A stretch of DNA of 64,000 nucleotides from assembly GCF_900476375.1 (NCBI RefSeq), contig NZ_UPPP01000105.1, forward strand, positions 124,001-188,000, in the 5' to 3' direction. The DNA is from Allolucifera butyrica (lineage in GTDB: Bacteria; Bacillota; Negativicutes; Sporomusales; UPPP01). The notes below the pieces were generated by a model. That model saw only the letters and a program-made list of their open reading frames with translations, ran no database searches and had not been told where the DNA came from. Below are positions 49,172 through 57,686 of this stretch, piece after piece (positions within the stretch are counted from its first letter, which is position 1; each line of letters starts with the position of its first letter). The position numbers were made by a program, and so were the translations under genes.

Positions 49172-50368
49172 TTAACTTCCGCTTATGACAAGGCGTTCTT
49201 TCTGCCGTCCTGCTTCGTCCTGATCAATTTGCGGACTGGGAAGGGAAAAAGCCGCTGGTACGGCAAGTATCGGCAGGAGTCCCAGGAAGGTTAGCGCATT
49301 TTCAAGTCCGTAACTATCCGCCAGACGGCCTAGAAACGGTGCGGCAACTCCGCCGATGCTGAGAGCCAGACCCAGGGTAATTCCCGACGCCAGTCCCATA
49401 TTGTTAGGCAGATACTTTTGACCCAGGACAACCATAGGACTAAAGGAAGCGAAGATAGCGACTCCGATAGGCACCAGCAGGACTGTAGCAGTTACTACAT
49501 TCCGGGTATGAAAAAATAGCGGCAGTAGCGGCGCAAGGAATAGAAAGGCTACCCGCACTACCCTGATCTGGCCAAAATAGTCGGCTAATCTGCCGGCAAT
49601 CAGACTGGACACAGCCCCTACGACGAATAAAATAGTCAATGCGGCGCTGCCGGCTGTGTTAGACTGGTGAAGTACGTGAATCCAGTATAAGGGCACAAAG
49701 ACATCAATACCGAATATAATCACCGAACGCAAAGAAACAGCCAGGGTCAGACGGAAAAACGAGTACCACTCATCCGGTTGACGGGAGAAAACGGCTTTGG
49801 CAATTGCTTTATTATAACCGGCGGCGGAAAGGCGGGAGCGGTGCGCAAACAATATCAGGGCAACAACGGTTGCCGGCAGGATGAAGAATAATGTGCCCGT
49901 TAATCCCCAAATGGTGACGGTGGCAATAACAAAGACGGGGCCAATTGCAAAGCCTATATTACCGCCGGCGGTAAAAGTGCTGACCCCGGTAGCTTTTTTT
50001 TCCCCGGATACATAGTTGGCCAAACGGGCGGCTTCCGGATGGAAGGCCGCAATACCCAGCCCGCTTAGGGCAACGGCCAAAAACAACAGCCAATAATTTT
50101 GGACGATGCCGACAGCCGCCAATCCCAACCCGGCCAGGAACAATCCTGCCGGCATTACCCAAAAGGCTGAAATCCGGTCGGCATAATAACCAAAAAGAGG
50201 CTGTACTACGGAAGAGGTTATATTGGCGGCAAATACCAGGTTGGCGGCTGCTTCATAATTAAGATTATGCGCCGTAATTAAAATAGGCAGCAATGCGGGT
50301 AAGATACCCTGGTTCAGATCGGTACATAGATGACTGATAGTTAAAATGCTTAATTCGCGATATTTCAT
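49172..50368 (-). CDS. MFS transporter, fosmidomycin-resistance (Fsr) type
   Basis: A 398-residue MFS protein with 12 helices. The opening SHLCTDLNQGILPALLPILI and the segment AAFHPEAARLANYVSGEKKA (about residue 120) are characteristic of Fsr-like exporters, as is YLPNNMGLASGITLGLALSIGG (about 325). Known members export fosmidomycin and other small compounds; the natural substrate here is unknown. It is divergent from a LysR regulator (124 nt between starts), the usual layout for LysR-controlled transporter genes. GGGGGA precedes the ATG. Confidence 0.88.
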   Translation of the reverse strand: MKYRELSILTISHLCTDLNQGILPALLPILITAHNLNYEAAANLVFAANITSSVVQPLFGYYADRISAFWVMPAGLFLAGLGLAAVGIVQNYWLLFLAVALSGLGIAAFHPEAARLANYVSGEKKATGVSTFTAGGNIGFAIGPVFVIATVTIWGLTGTLFFILPATVVALILFAHRSRLSAAGYNKAIAKAVFSRQPDEWYSFFRLTLAVSLRSVIIFGIDVFVPLYWIHVLHQSNTAGSAALTILFVVGAVSSLIAGRLADYFGQIRVVRVAFLFLAPLLPLFFHTRNVVTATVLLVPIGVAIFASFSPMVVLGQKYLPNNMGLASGITLGLALSIGGVAAPFLGRLADSYGLENALTFLGLLPILAVPAAFSLPSPQIDQDEAGRQKERLVISGS

Positions 50369-50492
50369 AATCCAATCCCCCTTGCTGAGCTAGCGTCTTT
50401 CAGGTATGATTATAGCAAGTTAAAAACCATATTAAAAAGATTTATATTATCTGAAATCTATATGCGGAAAATATGGATGTGGGGGGAGATTT

Positions 50493-51362
50493 TTGGATAT
50501 CAGGCAGTTACATTATTTTTTGGCAATTGCCGAAGAGGGCCAGATTACCGGAGCGGCTAAACGTCTACATATGGCTCAGCCGCCGCTTAGTCAGCAGCTT
50601 AAACTATTAGAAACCGAATTGGGGGTCCAATTAATCCGGCGGGGCAGTCGCAGAATTCAGCTGACTGAAGCCGGAAGTGCCCTGCGCAACCGGGCTGAGC
50701 AGATCCTTGCATTAATGGAAACGACGTTTAAAGAGGTAAAGGAATTTCATGACGGGGATAAAGGAACTCTGGCAATTGGAACAGTTGCCTCGTTAGGAGC
50801 AACGTTGCTCCCGGAACGAATCCGGTTATTTCGTGAACAATACCCTGGAATCGATTTTATTCTTTGCGAAGGTGAGACGCAACGGATCAGCGAATTGTTA
50901 AATAGAGGTGTAATTGAAATTGGCATGGTGCGGCTGCCATTTGATTCGAATGTATTTGAGTCGGTTACTTTGCCAAAGGAGCCAATGGTGGCAGCTATTA
51001 ACCGGTCATGTGGCAGTTATGATGATAACACGACGGTTATCCAATTGAAAGAATTGGTTAATATGCCTTTGATGGTACACCGCCGTCATGAAGCTTTAAT
51101 TATCAAAGCTTGCCGGGAGGCCGGTTTTGAACCAAGCATACTGTGCATCGGTGACGATATCCGGTCATTGCTGGCATGGGCGGATGCGGGAATTGGTACA
51201 GCTATAGCCACCCAATCGGCGGCAGGGCTTATTCCCAGTACCAATCTTTGCTATCGGCAAATTGCAGCGCCTGATCTGGAGACAACCGCGGCCGTAATTT
51301 GGATGCGAAATCGTTATTTATCAACGGCTGCCCGGCGTTTCTTGGAAATATTTATTGCCTGA
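50493..51362 (+). CDS. LysR-family transcriptional regulator
   Basis: A 289-residue LysR regulator of the CynR/CatM-like branch: helix-turn-helix GQITGAAKRLHMAQPPLSQQ (about residues 16-35) with ETELGVQLIRRG, and an effector domain with HRRHEALIIKACREAGFEPS (about 190). TTG 50493 has GGGGGAG upstream. It is divergent from the Fsr-like pump, its probable target. The 50369-50492 region is AT-rich, but I could not define a T-N11-A box with confidence. Confidence 0.92.
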   Translation: MDIRQLHYFLAIAEEGQITGAAKRLHMAQPPLSQQLKLLETELGVQLIRRGSRRIQLTEAGSALRNRAEQILALMETTFKEVKEFHDGDKGTLAIGTVASLGATLLPERIRLFREQYPGIDFILCEGETQRISELLNRGVIEIGMVRLPFDSNVFESVTLPKEPMVAAINRSCGSYDDNTTVIQLKELVNMPLMVHRRHEALIIKACREAGFEPSILCIGDDIRSLLAWADAGIGTAIATQSAAGLIPSTNLCYRQIAAPDLETTAAVIWMRNRYLSTAARRFLEIFIA

Positions 51363-51376
51363 CTTTCTGATCCCGA

Positions 51377-51479
51377 GCCTGCTTAAAAAGATGTGGATAC
51401 TAATTCGAACGAGGTGTACTCAGGCGTAGTTGAGTGAGAATGCACAGCCACAACAACGTAGACGCGCTTTTAAGCAGGC
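51377..51479. repeat. Dispersed non-coding element with terminal inverted repeats, copy 2
   Basis: GCCTGCTTAAAAAG ... CTTTTAAGCAGGC ends with an interior matching 46216-46330 apart from a 12-nt internal deletion, two single-base deletions and a few substitutions, several of which change C to T or G to A. Confidence 0.92.
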
Positions 51480-51489
51480 CCGGTCCCAT

Positions 51490-51521
51490 AAAAAAAGGAC
51501 CATCCTATTAAGGATAGTCCT
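51490..51521 (-). terminator. Terminator of the 3D-domain gene
   Basis: On the minus strand AGGACTATCC pairs with GGATGGTCC around TTAATA, followed by a run of T. Confidence 0.85.
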
Positions 51522-51584
51522 GGAAGGGATCAGAAGAAGGAAGTATCTATCTTCCATGAGTGGTATTTAATGGTATTCGAAAGT

Positions 51585-52316
51585 TCAGCCTTTTGACAAA
51601 ACATACACGGTTATATTCCGTCTTCCCCAGTTGAAAGCCTCATCGGTTGTTTCCATCGCCAAATCAATGTGTCTACCGATAATGGCGCCGCCAATGTCAT
51701 CGGCGACTGCTTCGCCGTATCCCGGCACATAGAGTTTTGTTCCCAGCGGAATGACATCCGGGTCTACAGCAATCATGCCGCGCTCCAGGACGTGGCCTCG
51801 GTAGGTGATACCCGTGCAGCCTTCATCATGAGCGGTATACGCGGTTGCAAGCACCGGCAGAGAATAAAGGTAGTGCGGTATACCGCTGTCTTCCGGCGGC
51901 GATTGATATGTAGGTTGATCGGGCGGGAGCACTTTTCGCGGCGGTCTTTTTCCCCGGAAGTTTTTCAGGGCGTCTAACGTTCGCGGACCGACGATGCCGT
52001 CAGTTTCCAGGCCGGTATCATCCTGAAATTCCTTAACGGCGGCAAGAGTTTGGTAACCAAATATCCCATCAGGATGGCCGCTTAAATAGCCGGCCTGGAT
52101 GAGATCCTTTTGGATAGCGGCCACCTGGCTGTTTTGCATGCCGAATTTGACGATTGTAGTGTGGGGTTGGGGTGGGGATTTGTGATGATGCGAACCGCCG
52201 CCGAAAATACCCCGGATAATGTTAAATAAGAAAAAACTGGCGTGGGCCGGGACCGGTTGATAGAAGGCGAGAAAAAAGACAATCAATGCATAGGCGGCTT
52301 GCTTTTTTTTTAACAT
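51585..52316 (-). CDS. Secreted peptidoglycan-binding and 3D-domain protein (putative lytic transglycosylase)
   Basis: A 243-residue exported protein: signal peptide about 1-26 (ends PAHA), a His/Pro-rich linker, a PG_binding_1 domain about 58-118 (MQNSQVAAIQKDLIQAGYLS, DGIFGYQT, TDGIVGPRTLDAL) and a C-terminal 3D domain about 155-243. The three Asp of the 3D motif appear in AVDPDVIPLG, ADDIGGAIIG and RHIDLAM. 3D domains share the MltA catalytic fold and are found in Firmicute cell-wall proteins such as YocH/Sps. It likely trims peptidoglycan. AAGGAG precedes the ATG. Monocistronic with a terminator. Confidence 0.88.
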   Translation of the reverse strand: MLKKKQAAYALIVFFLAFYQPVPAHASFFLFNIIRGIFGGGSHHHKSPPQPHTTIVKFGMQNSQVAAIQKDLIQAGYLSGHPDGIFGYQTLAAVKEFQDDTGLETDGIVGPRTLDALKNFRGKRPPRKVLPPDQPTYQSPPEDSGIPHYLYSLPVLATAYTAHDEGCTGITYRGHVLERGMIAVDPDVIPLGTKLYVPGYGEAVADDIGGAIIGRHIDLAMETTDEAFNWGRRNITVYVLSKG

Positions 52317-52593
52317 CCTATGGCTCCTTAAATGTATTTTTCAATAAATTTATCGGCTTTTTTGAAAAATACTTAATAAGACATAAGACCTATTTTGTAT
52401 AATTTTATCAGGTAAATTAAGGAAAATATATTAGAAAATAATGGATGAATTTGTTTTTGCCAATGTAGGAGGATATGCGGGGAATTGCCGGGTGAATCAC
52501 CCGAAGTAATAAAAGATAAAAACGGAATATACCAGGTCTATATGGCCCGGATATCCCGTTATGTACAATTATAGCTTAATGGGGAGAGTGAAA
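52317..52593. other. Divergent leader region with two hairpins
   Basis: Contains CGGGTG-AAT-CACCCG (52490-52504) and AACGGAATAT / ATATCCCGTT (about 52521-52560), the second ending 33 nt before the start of the downstream gene. No known riboswitch recognised. Confidence 0.35.
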
Positions 52594-52983
52594 ATGATAT
52601 ATCCAGAGTTGACCAAAGCGGATAAATGGCTTGTGAGCCTGCTCCTTTTGTTGTCTACCGCCGGAATTATTCTCAGCTTTACTCTATTTCCGGCGGCTGG
52701 AGGAACAACGGCCCAAGTGCAAATTGACGGCAAATTATATAAAACGGTTCCGCTTCGTCCGGGTTATTCTGAGGAATTCCGCATTGGCGGTCAAACAGAA
52801 TATGCGGTTATTGAAGTGCGGGACGACAAAATCCGCATCCGTCAGGATGATTCACCCCGCCAGATTGGAGTCCGGACAGGGTGGATCAGCAGGCCGCCGC
52901 AACAGATCGTAAATCTGCCCTACCGGATTCTCATAACCATTGAATCAAATGAAAAAACAGATATTGATGCGATAACCAATTAA
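52594..52983 (+). CDS. NusG domain II-containing protein lacking the usual cysteines
   Basis: A 129-residue protein with one N-terminal membrane helix (about 13-33) and an extracytoplasmic NusG domain II-like barrel (about 45-125). The body VQIDGKLYKTVPLR, AVIEVRDDKIRIRQDDSPRQ and TGWISRPPQQIVNLPYRILI follows the family, which normally reads C-P-x-x-x-C-V-x-x-G-W-I ... C-L-P. All the family cysteines are replaced here (SPRQIGVRTGWIS, NLP). Such small proteins sit beside Rnf/FAD-linked or FMN-binding genes in many anaerobes, but not here. ATG 52594 follows GGGGAGAG. Function unknown. Confidence 0.8.
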   Translation: MIYPELTKADKWLVSLLLLLSTAGIILSFTLFPAAGGTTAQVQIDGKLYKTVPLRPGYSEEFRIGGQTEYAVIEVRDDKIRIRQDDSPRQIGVRTGWISRPPQQIVNLPYRILITIESNEKTDIDAITN

Positions 52984-52988
52984 AACGG

Positions 52989-53900
52989 TTATTTCTGTGG
53001 ATTGCTATGCAGGGCCAGGGCCGCGGCCACAACGCCGCCTGCCTGCTCCAGCAAGCGGGCGGCCGGTACGGCGGGCAAGCTTGTCAGCAACATGGTTACG
53101 GCTAACTTAGCCGAGCCATTGGCGACGGTGAGCGCCGTCTCACATTGTTCCCGGCTGACACCGGTAGCCGTACTGACAATGCGTTTGGCCCGTTCCTGCA
53201 GTTTAAAGTTGGTGGCCTGAACATCCACCATTAAATTGCTGTACGTCTTGCCAAGCCGGATCATACTGGCGGTGGTTAACATGTTAAGCACCATTTTTTG
53301 TGCTGTGCCGGCCTTCATGCGGGTAGATCCTGTGACAACTTCCGGGCCGGCCAGTACAGTCAGGCTGAGAGCGGCTGCCTGGCTCATTTCTGAAGCCGGG
53401 GTACAGGTAAGGGCGATGGTGCGGCAGCCGAGTGAGTTAGCATATTGTAAACCGCCCAGTACATAGGGCGTCCGGCCGCTGGCGGCAATGCCGACAACAA
53501 TGTCGGCCGGACACAGGTGTTTAGCCTGTAAATCTTCAACGGCCAGGGTCGGCGAATCTTCGGCACCCTCTACCGCCCGGAGGATGGCGGCCGGTCCACC
53601 GGCAATCAGTCCTTGTACCAGTTCCGGGTCGGTACCATAGGTTGGCGGGCACTCGGACGCATCCAAAATGCCCAGTCGTCCGCTGGTGCCGGCGCCTACG
53701 TAAAAGAGACGGCCGCCGGTTTTAAATGATGCCACAATCCATTCGACTGCCTGAGCAATCTCAGGCAGAATGTTTTTTACGGCAGCAGCAATTTTGTGAT
53801 CCTCCCGATTGATCAGTTCAACAATTTCCCGGCCGGAAAGCCGGTCGATATTCATAGTTGCGGGATTGCGGGCTTCGGTTAGCAGGTTTTCCAGGTTCAT
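52989..53900 (-). CDS. murQ: N-acetylmuramic acid 6-phosphate etherase
   Basis: A 303-residue SIS-domain enzyme that removes the lactyl ether from MurNAc-6-phosphate, giving GlcNAc-6-phosphate and D-lactate. Family motifs: TEARNPATMNIDRLSGREIV (start), FYVGAGTSGRLGILDASECPPTYG (about 66-89) with the catalytic Glu, AGGPAAI, GIAASGRTPYVLGGL and GSTRMKAGTAQKMVLNML (about 192). It is the last gene of a murP-mupG-murQ operon and overlaps mupG by 4 nt. The D-lactate released could be handled by the 2-hydroxyacid dehydrogenase encoded upstream, which is inference. Confidence 0.97.
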   Translation of the reverse strand: MNLENLLTEARNPATMNIDRLSGREIVELINREDHKIAAAVKNILPEIAQAVEWIVASFKTGGRLFYVGAGTSGRLGILDASECPPTYGTDPELVQGLIAGGPAAILRAVEGAEDSPTLAVEDLQAKHLCPADIVVGIAASGRTPYVLGGLQYANSLGCRTIALTCTPASEMSQAAALSLTVLAGPEVVTGSTRMKAGTAQKMVLNMLTTASMIRLGKTYSNLMVDVQATNFKLQERAKRIVSTATGVSREQCETALTVANGSAKLAVTMLLTSLPAVPAARLLEQAGGVVAAALALHSNPQK

Positions 53901-54991
53901 ACAGTTGCCTCCTTGAAACGGAATTGGTCGCCGGGGCGGATATAAGCAAGTAAAAACAATTCTTCCGGCACGATATGGGCTACGGTATTGACCCGGTCGT
54001 CCGCCGGCAGAGCGGAATGGATGATTTGCAGTTCTCCCATATACCGAAGGTAATGCTGGTTATCAACCGTTACCGTGCCAGGGAGCCGCGGTGCGGCGGT
54101 CCGGGCGGGAATCGGAATCGCAGAGGTACACCGGCTTCGCGCCTCCTGTGACCGGATGGCGTATTCACCGGGGTCGGTCCGGTTAGTATGGCAGCCTGAA
54201 AATAAAAGTTCCCGTTCGGCGGCGGTTATGTCCGGAGCGACATGGATATGCAGTTCGATGCATTCGGAATCGAGACCGGCCACGGCAGCCAATTCCTGGG
54301 ATGGCGCCAGGGGGTCGCCGAAGAGCAACCCGGCCAGCAGGCGGCAGGCGAGCAGTTCTTTGGCCGCCTGCATAGGAGACTGGGAACGGTGTTTTTCCAA
54401 GGTCGGCAAGCCGGCGAAAATGGGGCCGCGGGGTGTATGGCGGGAAGGAATGAAGGCGAATACGGGGATGCCATGATTAGACAACAACTGAGAGCGCTCG
54501 GTGAACAGGGACCAGCTAAGTCCGGTTTCCGGCCGGGGATAATAATTGTGACAGGCTCTTAGCCGGGTAAGGTCGGTGCCGGACTGGACAATTTGCTGTA
54601 GCAGAACCGGTGTAATTGTGCTGGCATTGATTTCCACCTCTAAATCGCCGGCCTGGGTGATTGCGGCAATTTGGTCCGGCGAAAAGCCATAGTCCAGGCG
54701 GATGGTATGAATGCCCAGTCTTTTTAGCTGGGAAAAATCAGTAGGAGAGGCGCCCAACTGAGCTAAGGCCTTGGGCGAGATATCCGCTGTAATCGAGTAG
54801 CCAAGTTCCGTAGCGGTGTTGACCAGATGGTGGAACTCCGTTAGCAGCGTTTGGGCGTTGGCTTCAGGGATATGAAGGGAAGTAAATAAACGGTTAAAAC
54901 CATAACGGCGGGCCAATTCAAGATAGTCGCAATTGTTTTTTGCCGAATGCTCCATACCGGCAAAGGCTGATATGCCTTTTTCCCAGGCCAT
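53897..54991 (-). CDS. mupG: 6-phospho-N-acetylmuramidase-type protein (DUF871, MupG)
   Basis: A 364-residue protein of the DUF871 family, with an N-terminal TIM barrel and a C-terminal beta domain. Known MupG cleaves the MurNAc-6-phosphate-GlcNAc disaccharide taken up by the PTS, in the cytoplasm. Visible family segments include GISAFAGMEHSAKNNCDYLELARRYG (about 5-30) with start MAWEKG, ITADISPKALAQLG (about 78), HTIRLDYGFS, ACHNYYPRPETGLS (about 158) and PTLEKHR (about 208). ATG 54991 gives a 1-nt gap to the murP stop, which fits tight coupling; the frame extends to 55036 inside murP. Confidence 0.9.
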   Translation of the reverse strand: MAWEKGISAFAGMEHSAKNNCDYLELARRYGFNRLFTSLHIPEANAQTLLTEFHHLVNTATELGYSITADISPKALAQLGASPTDFSQLKRLGIHTIRLDYGFSPDQIAAITQAGDLEVEINASTITPVLLQQIVQSGTDLTRLRACHNYYPRPETGLSWSLFTERSQLLSNHGIPVFAFIPSRHTPRGPIFAGLPTLEKHRSQSPMQAAKELLACRLLAGLLFGDPLAPSQELAAVAGLDSECIELHIHVAPDITAAERELLFSGCHTNRTDPGEYAIRSQEARSRCTSAIPIPARTAAPRLPGTVTVDNQHYLRYMGELQIIHSALPADDRVNTVAHIVPEELFLLAYIRPGDQFRFKEATV

Positions 54992-54992
54992 A

Positions 54993-56348
54993 CTATTCAC
55001 ATCCCTGCTGTTGGATTTCACCCGGCGGGTCGTCAAAGCCGACAGCCCAGGTGGTAATAAAGCCGGCGATATAGGCGATCAGAAGGCCGATAAGATAGGA
55101 AAGCACACTGCCGGGCTTAATCAAAAAGGCCAACGGCAGTCCCGAGACGCCGATTGCCACGGAACTGACATGCATGACCGCCTGAAAGGCGCCGCCGAAC
55201 CCGGCGCCGATGCAAGCGGTGACAAAGGGCCGTCCCAGCGGCAGGGTAACGCCGAAAATAAGCGGTTCTCCGATGCCCAAAATACCGACGGGCAGAGCGC
55301 CTTTGATGATTTCTTTGAGTTTGTTGTTTTTGGTTTTTAAATAGACGGCAAAGGTAGCTCCCACTTGACCGGCTCCGGCCATGGCCAGGATCGGCAGCAG
55401 CGGATTTTCCTTAAACGTATTTAAGAACTCCATGTGTACGGGGACCAGGCCCTGGTGCAGTCCGGTCATGACTACCGGCAGGAAGGTTGCGGCCAGTATA
55501 AAGCCTACCACCGCCCCGCCAATGCCGATTAAATTGGTGAAGACGGCTACTATGCCGTCGGAGAGTACGCCGCCGACAGGCTGCAGCACATAATAGGTGA
55601 TAAAGCCGGTGATGAAGAGAGTCAGGCCGGGAACGACAATAATATCCAGGGCATTGGGCACAATCTTGCGCAGCCGTTTTTCCAACTGGCTCATGAACCA
55701 GGCAACGAGGAGCACTCCGATTAAGCCGCCCCGTCCTGGTACCAGGGCCATTTGATTGATTTTGAGGGTGGCAATGGCCGGATTCATGATCAAAACGCCG
55801 GCAAGACCGCCCATGGAGGGGGTGCCGCCGAATTCCCTGGCGGCATTGATTCCGACGAAAATACCGAGATAGGAGAAAATACCCCAGCCGATTACATTCA
55901 GGAAAGCGGCAAAGGTTCCTTTCGGGTCGGCGCCGAGCTGAATGGCGATATTGGTTAATCCCGCCACCATGCCCGAGGCGACGATGGCCGGGATGAGAGG
56001 AACGAAAATATTGGCCAGTTTACGTAAAAATAACTTGACCGGTGTGCGGTTTTTATCAGCAATTTGGGCTTTCAGGTCTTTTACTTCACCAAGGGATAGT
56101 CCCGTCAGGATCGCAATTTCGGCGGCCACTTTGTTGACTGTACCCGGTCCCAGTATGATTTGCAGTTGACCGGCAGCTTCCACGACCCCCAGTATGCCGT
56201 TCAGCTTTTGCAGGTCTTCCATCTTGACTTTTGTCCGGTTAAACAGCGAGAGACGGAGACGGGTCATGCAATGCATCGCTGTGTTGATATTCTCTCGGCC
56301 GCCAACGGTATGAATAATTTCTTGCGCCAGTTTTTTCTCGTTAAGCAT
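54993..56348 (-). CDS. murP: PTS transporter EIIBC component for N-acetylmuramic acid
   Basis: A 451-residue EIIB-EIIC protein. The EIIB domain (1-85) has the phosphorylated Cys in AMHCMTRLRLSL (about residue 27), and the EIIC domain (about 105-445) has about ten helices with the glucose-family signature GVTLPLGRPF preceded by ILGIGEPLIFG. No EIIA domain is present, so it must borrow EIIA (for example of the glucose system), as E. coli MurP does. With mupG and murQ it imports and phosphorylates MurNAc or MurNAc-GlcNAc. GGGAGGAG precedes the ATG. No murR-type regulator lies nearby. Confidence 0.93.
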   Translation of the reverse strand: MLNEKKLAQEIIHTVGGRENINTAMHCMTRLRLSLFNRTKVKMEDLQKLNGILGVVEAAGQLQIILGPGTVNKVAAEIAILTGLSLGEVKDLKAQIADKNRTPVKLFLRKLANIFVPLIPAIVASGMVAGLTNIAIQLGADPKGTFAAFLNVIGWGIFSYLGIFVGINAAREFGGTPSMGGLAGVLIMNPAIATLKINQMALVPGRGGLIGVLLVAWFMSQLEKRLRKIVPNALDIIVVPGLTLFITGFITYYVLQPVGGVLSDGIVAVFTNLIGIGGAVVGFILAATFLPVVMTGLHQGLVPVHMEFLNTFKENPLLPILAMAGAGQVGATFAVYLKTKNNKLKEIIKGALPVGILGIGEPLIFGVTLPLGRPFVTACIGAGFGGAFQAVMHVSSVAIGVSGLPLAFLIKPGSVLSYLIGLLIAYIAGFITTWAVGFDDPPGEIQQQGCE

Positions 56349-56390
56349 ATGACTCCTCCCGGTCTATTCTAGTTTTGGTTTTTAAGCAAA

Positions 56391-56437
56391 GGGGCCGTCC
56401 CCCGTCAACAATTTTTCGCTGCACTGGGGACAGCCCC
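56391..56437 (-). terminator. Terminator of the 2-hydroxyacid dehydrogenase gene
   Basis: On the minus strand GGGGCTGTCCCC pairs with GGGGACGGCCCC around a 23-nt loop, followed by TTTGCTT. It separates the dehydrogenase from the mur operon. Confidence 0.7.
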
Positions 56438-56451
56438 GGAATTAGAAAGGC

Positions 56452-57411
56452 TTAATTCACAACATTGATTGGTTTGCCCTGCAGGAAGGATGCAATATTA
56501 GCAGCCAGAAGATTCAGAAGCCGCTGTCTGGATTCAAGGCATTTCCAGCCTATATGCGGCGTCAGCAGTACATTTTCCATGGCAAACAACGGATTGTCCG
56601 GAGCCGGCGGTTCCGGGTCCTGGACATCCAGTGCCGCTCCGGCAATCTGCCGGTTTTGCAAGGCGGCGATTAAATCCGGTTCGTTGATAATGGCCCCCCG
56701 GGCAGTGTTGATGATAAAGGCCGTAGGCTTCATTAAGTTCAGACGGTCCTTATTGATCAGGTGCCTGGTAGCGGGTGTAAGGGGACAATGCAGAGTGACA
56801 AAATCACTCTTGGCCAGCAGTTCTTCCAGCGAAACGGATTGAATGGCGGGGTCGTCCCACTGCCGGGAAGTGCGGGTGTAGGTCAGAATCTTCATCCCCA
56901 GAGCCAGGGCAATTTTTATTACTTGCCGCCCAATGGAGCCGGCGCCAATGATGCCAAGGGTTTTGTTTTGTAACTCGAAATGGGGCACCTGCAGACATTG
57001 GGTGAAATTAGTAAAGTTATTTTGTTTCAGCATGATTTGCTGCCATGCCAGGGAGGAACTTAAATTCAAAATAAAAGTTATAACCAGCTGCGCAACGGCT
57101 TCCGTGCTATACCCGGGGATATTGCAAACCGTAATATTTTTTTGTCTGGCAGCGTCAATATCTATATTATTATAGCCCGTGCCGGCCTCGCAAATAAGTT
57201 GAACGGAGGCGGGAAACTGAGCGATTAAATCTCCCCTTAAAGGCATTTCCTTGGTGATGACGATATTCTGCCCCTGAACTCTGGTCAGTATTTCCGCCGG
57301 GTCGCTGCTTATATCATATTTACTGACCGTTGTAATTTTGTTGAATGGGGAAAAATCAAGCTTGTGGTCAAAATCCATTTTTGCTAAATTAAGAAATACA
57401 GTATGATTCAT
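56452..57411 (-). CDS. D-isomer-specific 2-hydroxyacid dehydrogenase
   Basis: A 319-residue NAD-dependent dehydrogenase: NAD-binding domain about 100-290 with GIIGAGSIGRQVIKIALALG (about 156) and the catalytic Arg in NTARGAIINE (about 233), Glu in DPEPPAP (about 262) and His in LTPHIGW (about 285). The family includes D-lactate, glycerate and hydroxypyruvate reductases. It sits upstream of the mur operon on the same strand but is separated by a terminator; a role in D-lactate metabolism is possible. GGAGGA precedes ATG 57411. Confidence 0.9.
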   Translation of the reverse strand: MNHTVFLNLAKMDFDHKLDFSPFNKITTVSKYDISSDPAEILTRVQGQNIVITKEMPLRGDLIAQFPASVQLICEAGTGYNNIDIDAARQKNITVCNIPGYSTEAVAQLVITFILNLSSSLAWQQIMLKQNNFTNFTQCLQVPHFELQNKTLGIIGAGSIGRQVIKIALALGMKILTYTRTSRQWDDPAIQSVSLEELLAKSDFVTLHCPLTPATRHLINKDRLNLMKPTAFIINTARGAIINEPDLIAALQNRQIAGAALDVQDPEPPAPDNPLFAMENVLLTPHIGWKCLESRQRLLNLLAANIASFLQGKPINVVN

Positions 57412-57686
57412 AATGTTCCTCCCCAAAAGGCATTTTTAGAATATTTTACAAATTCTAGTATATTCTTATTCAGAATCAGTGTCAACATTGGAACCGGCTG
57501 TTTAGATGACCGGTAACGCAATTCTCCGCCGGACTGCCCATACCTTGGTCGGAGTCGGTGAGACAGCATGAGAAGACGGCAGACGGTCAGGAGTACTAAA
57601 TGGGATAACAAATTGACAAGGAATTCGCACTTTTCTGTCGAATTAAATCGATGATAATTTATGTAAACGCTAAGGAGGCTGTAAGT

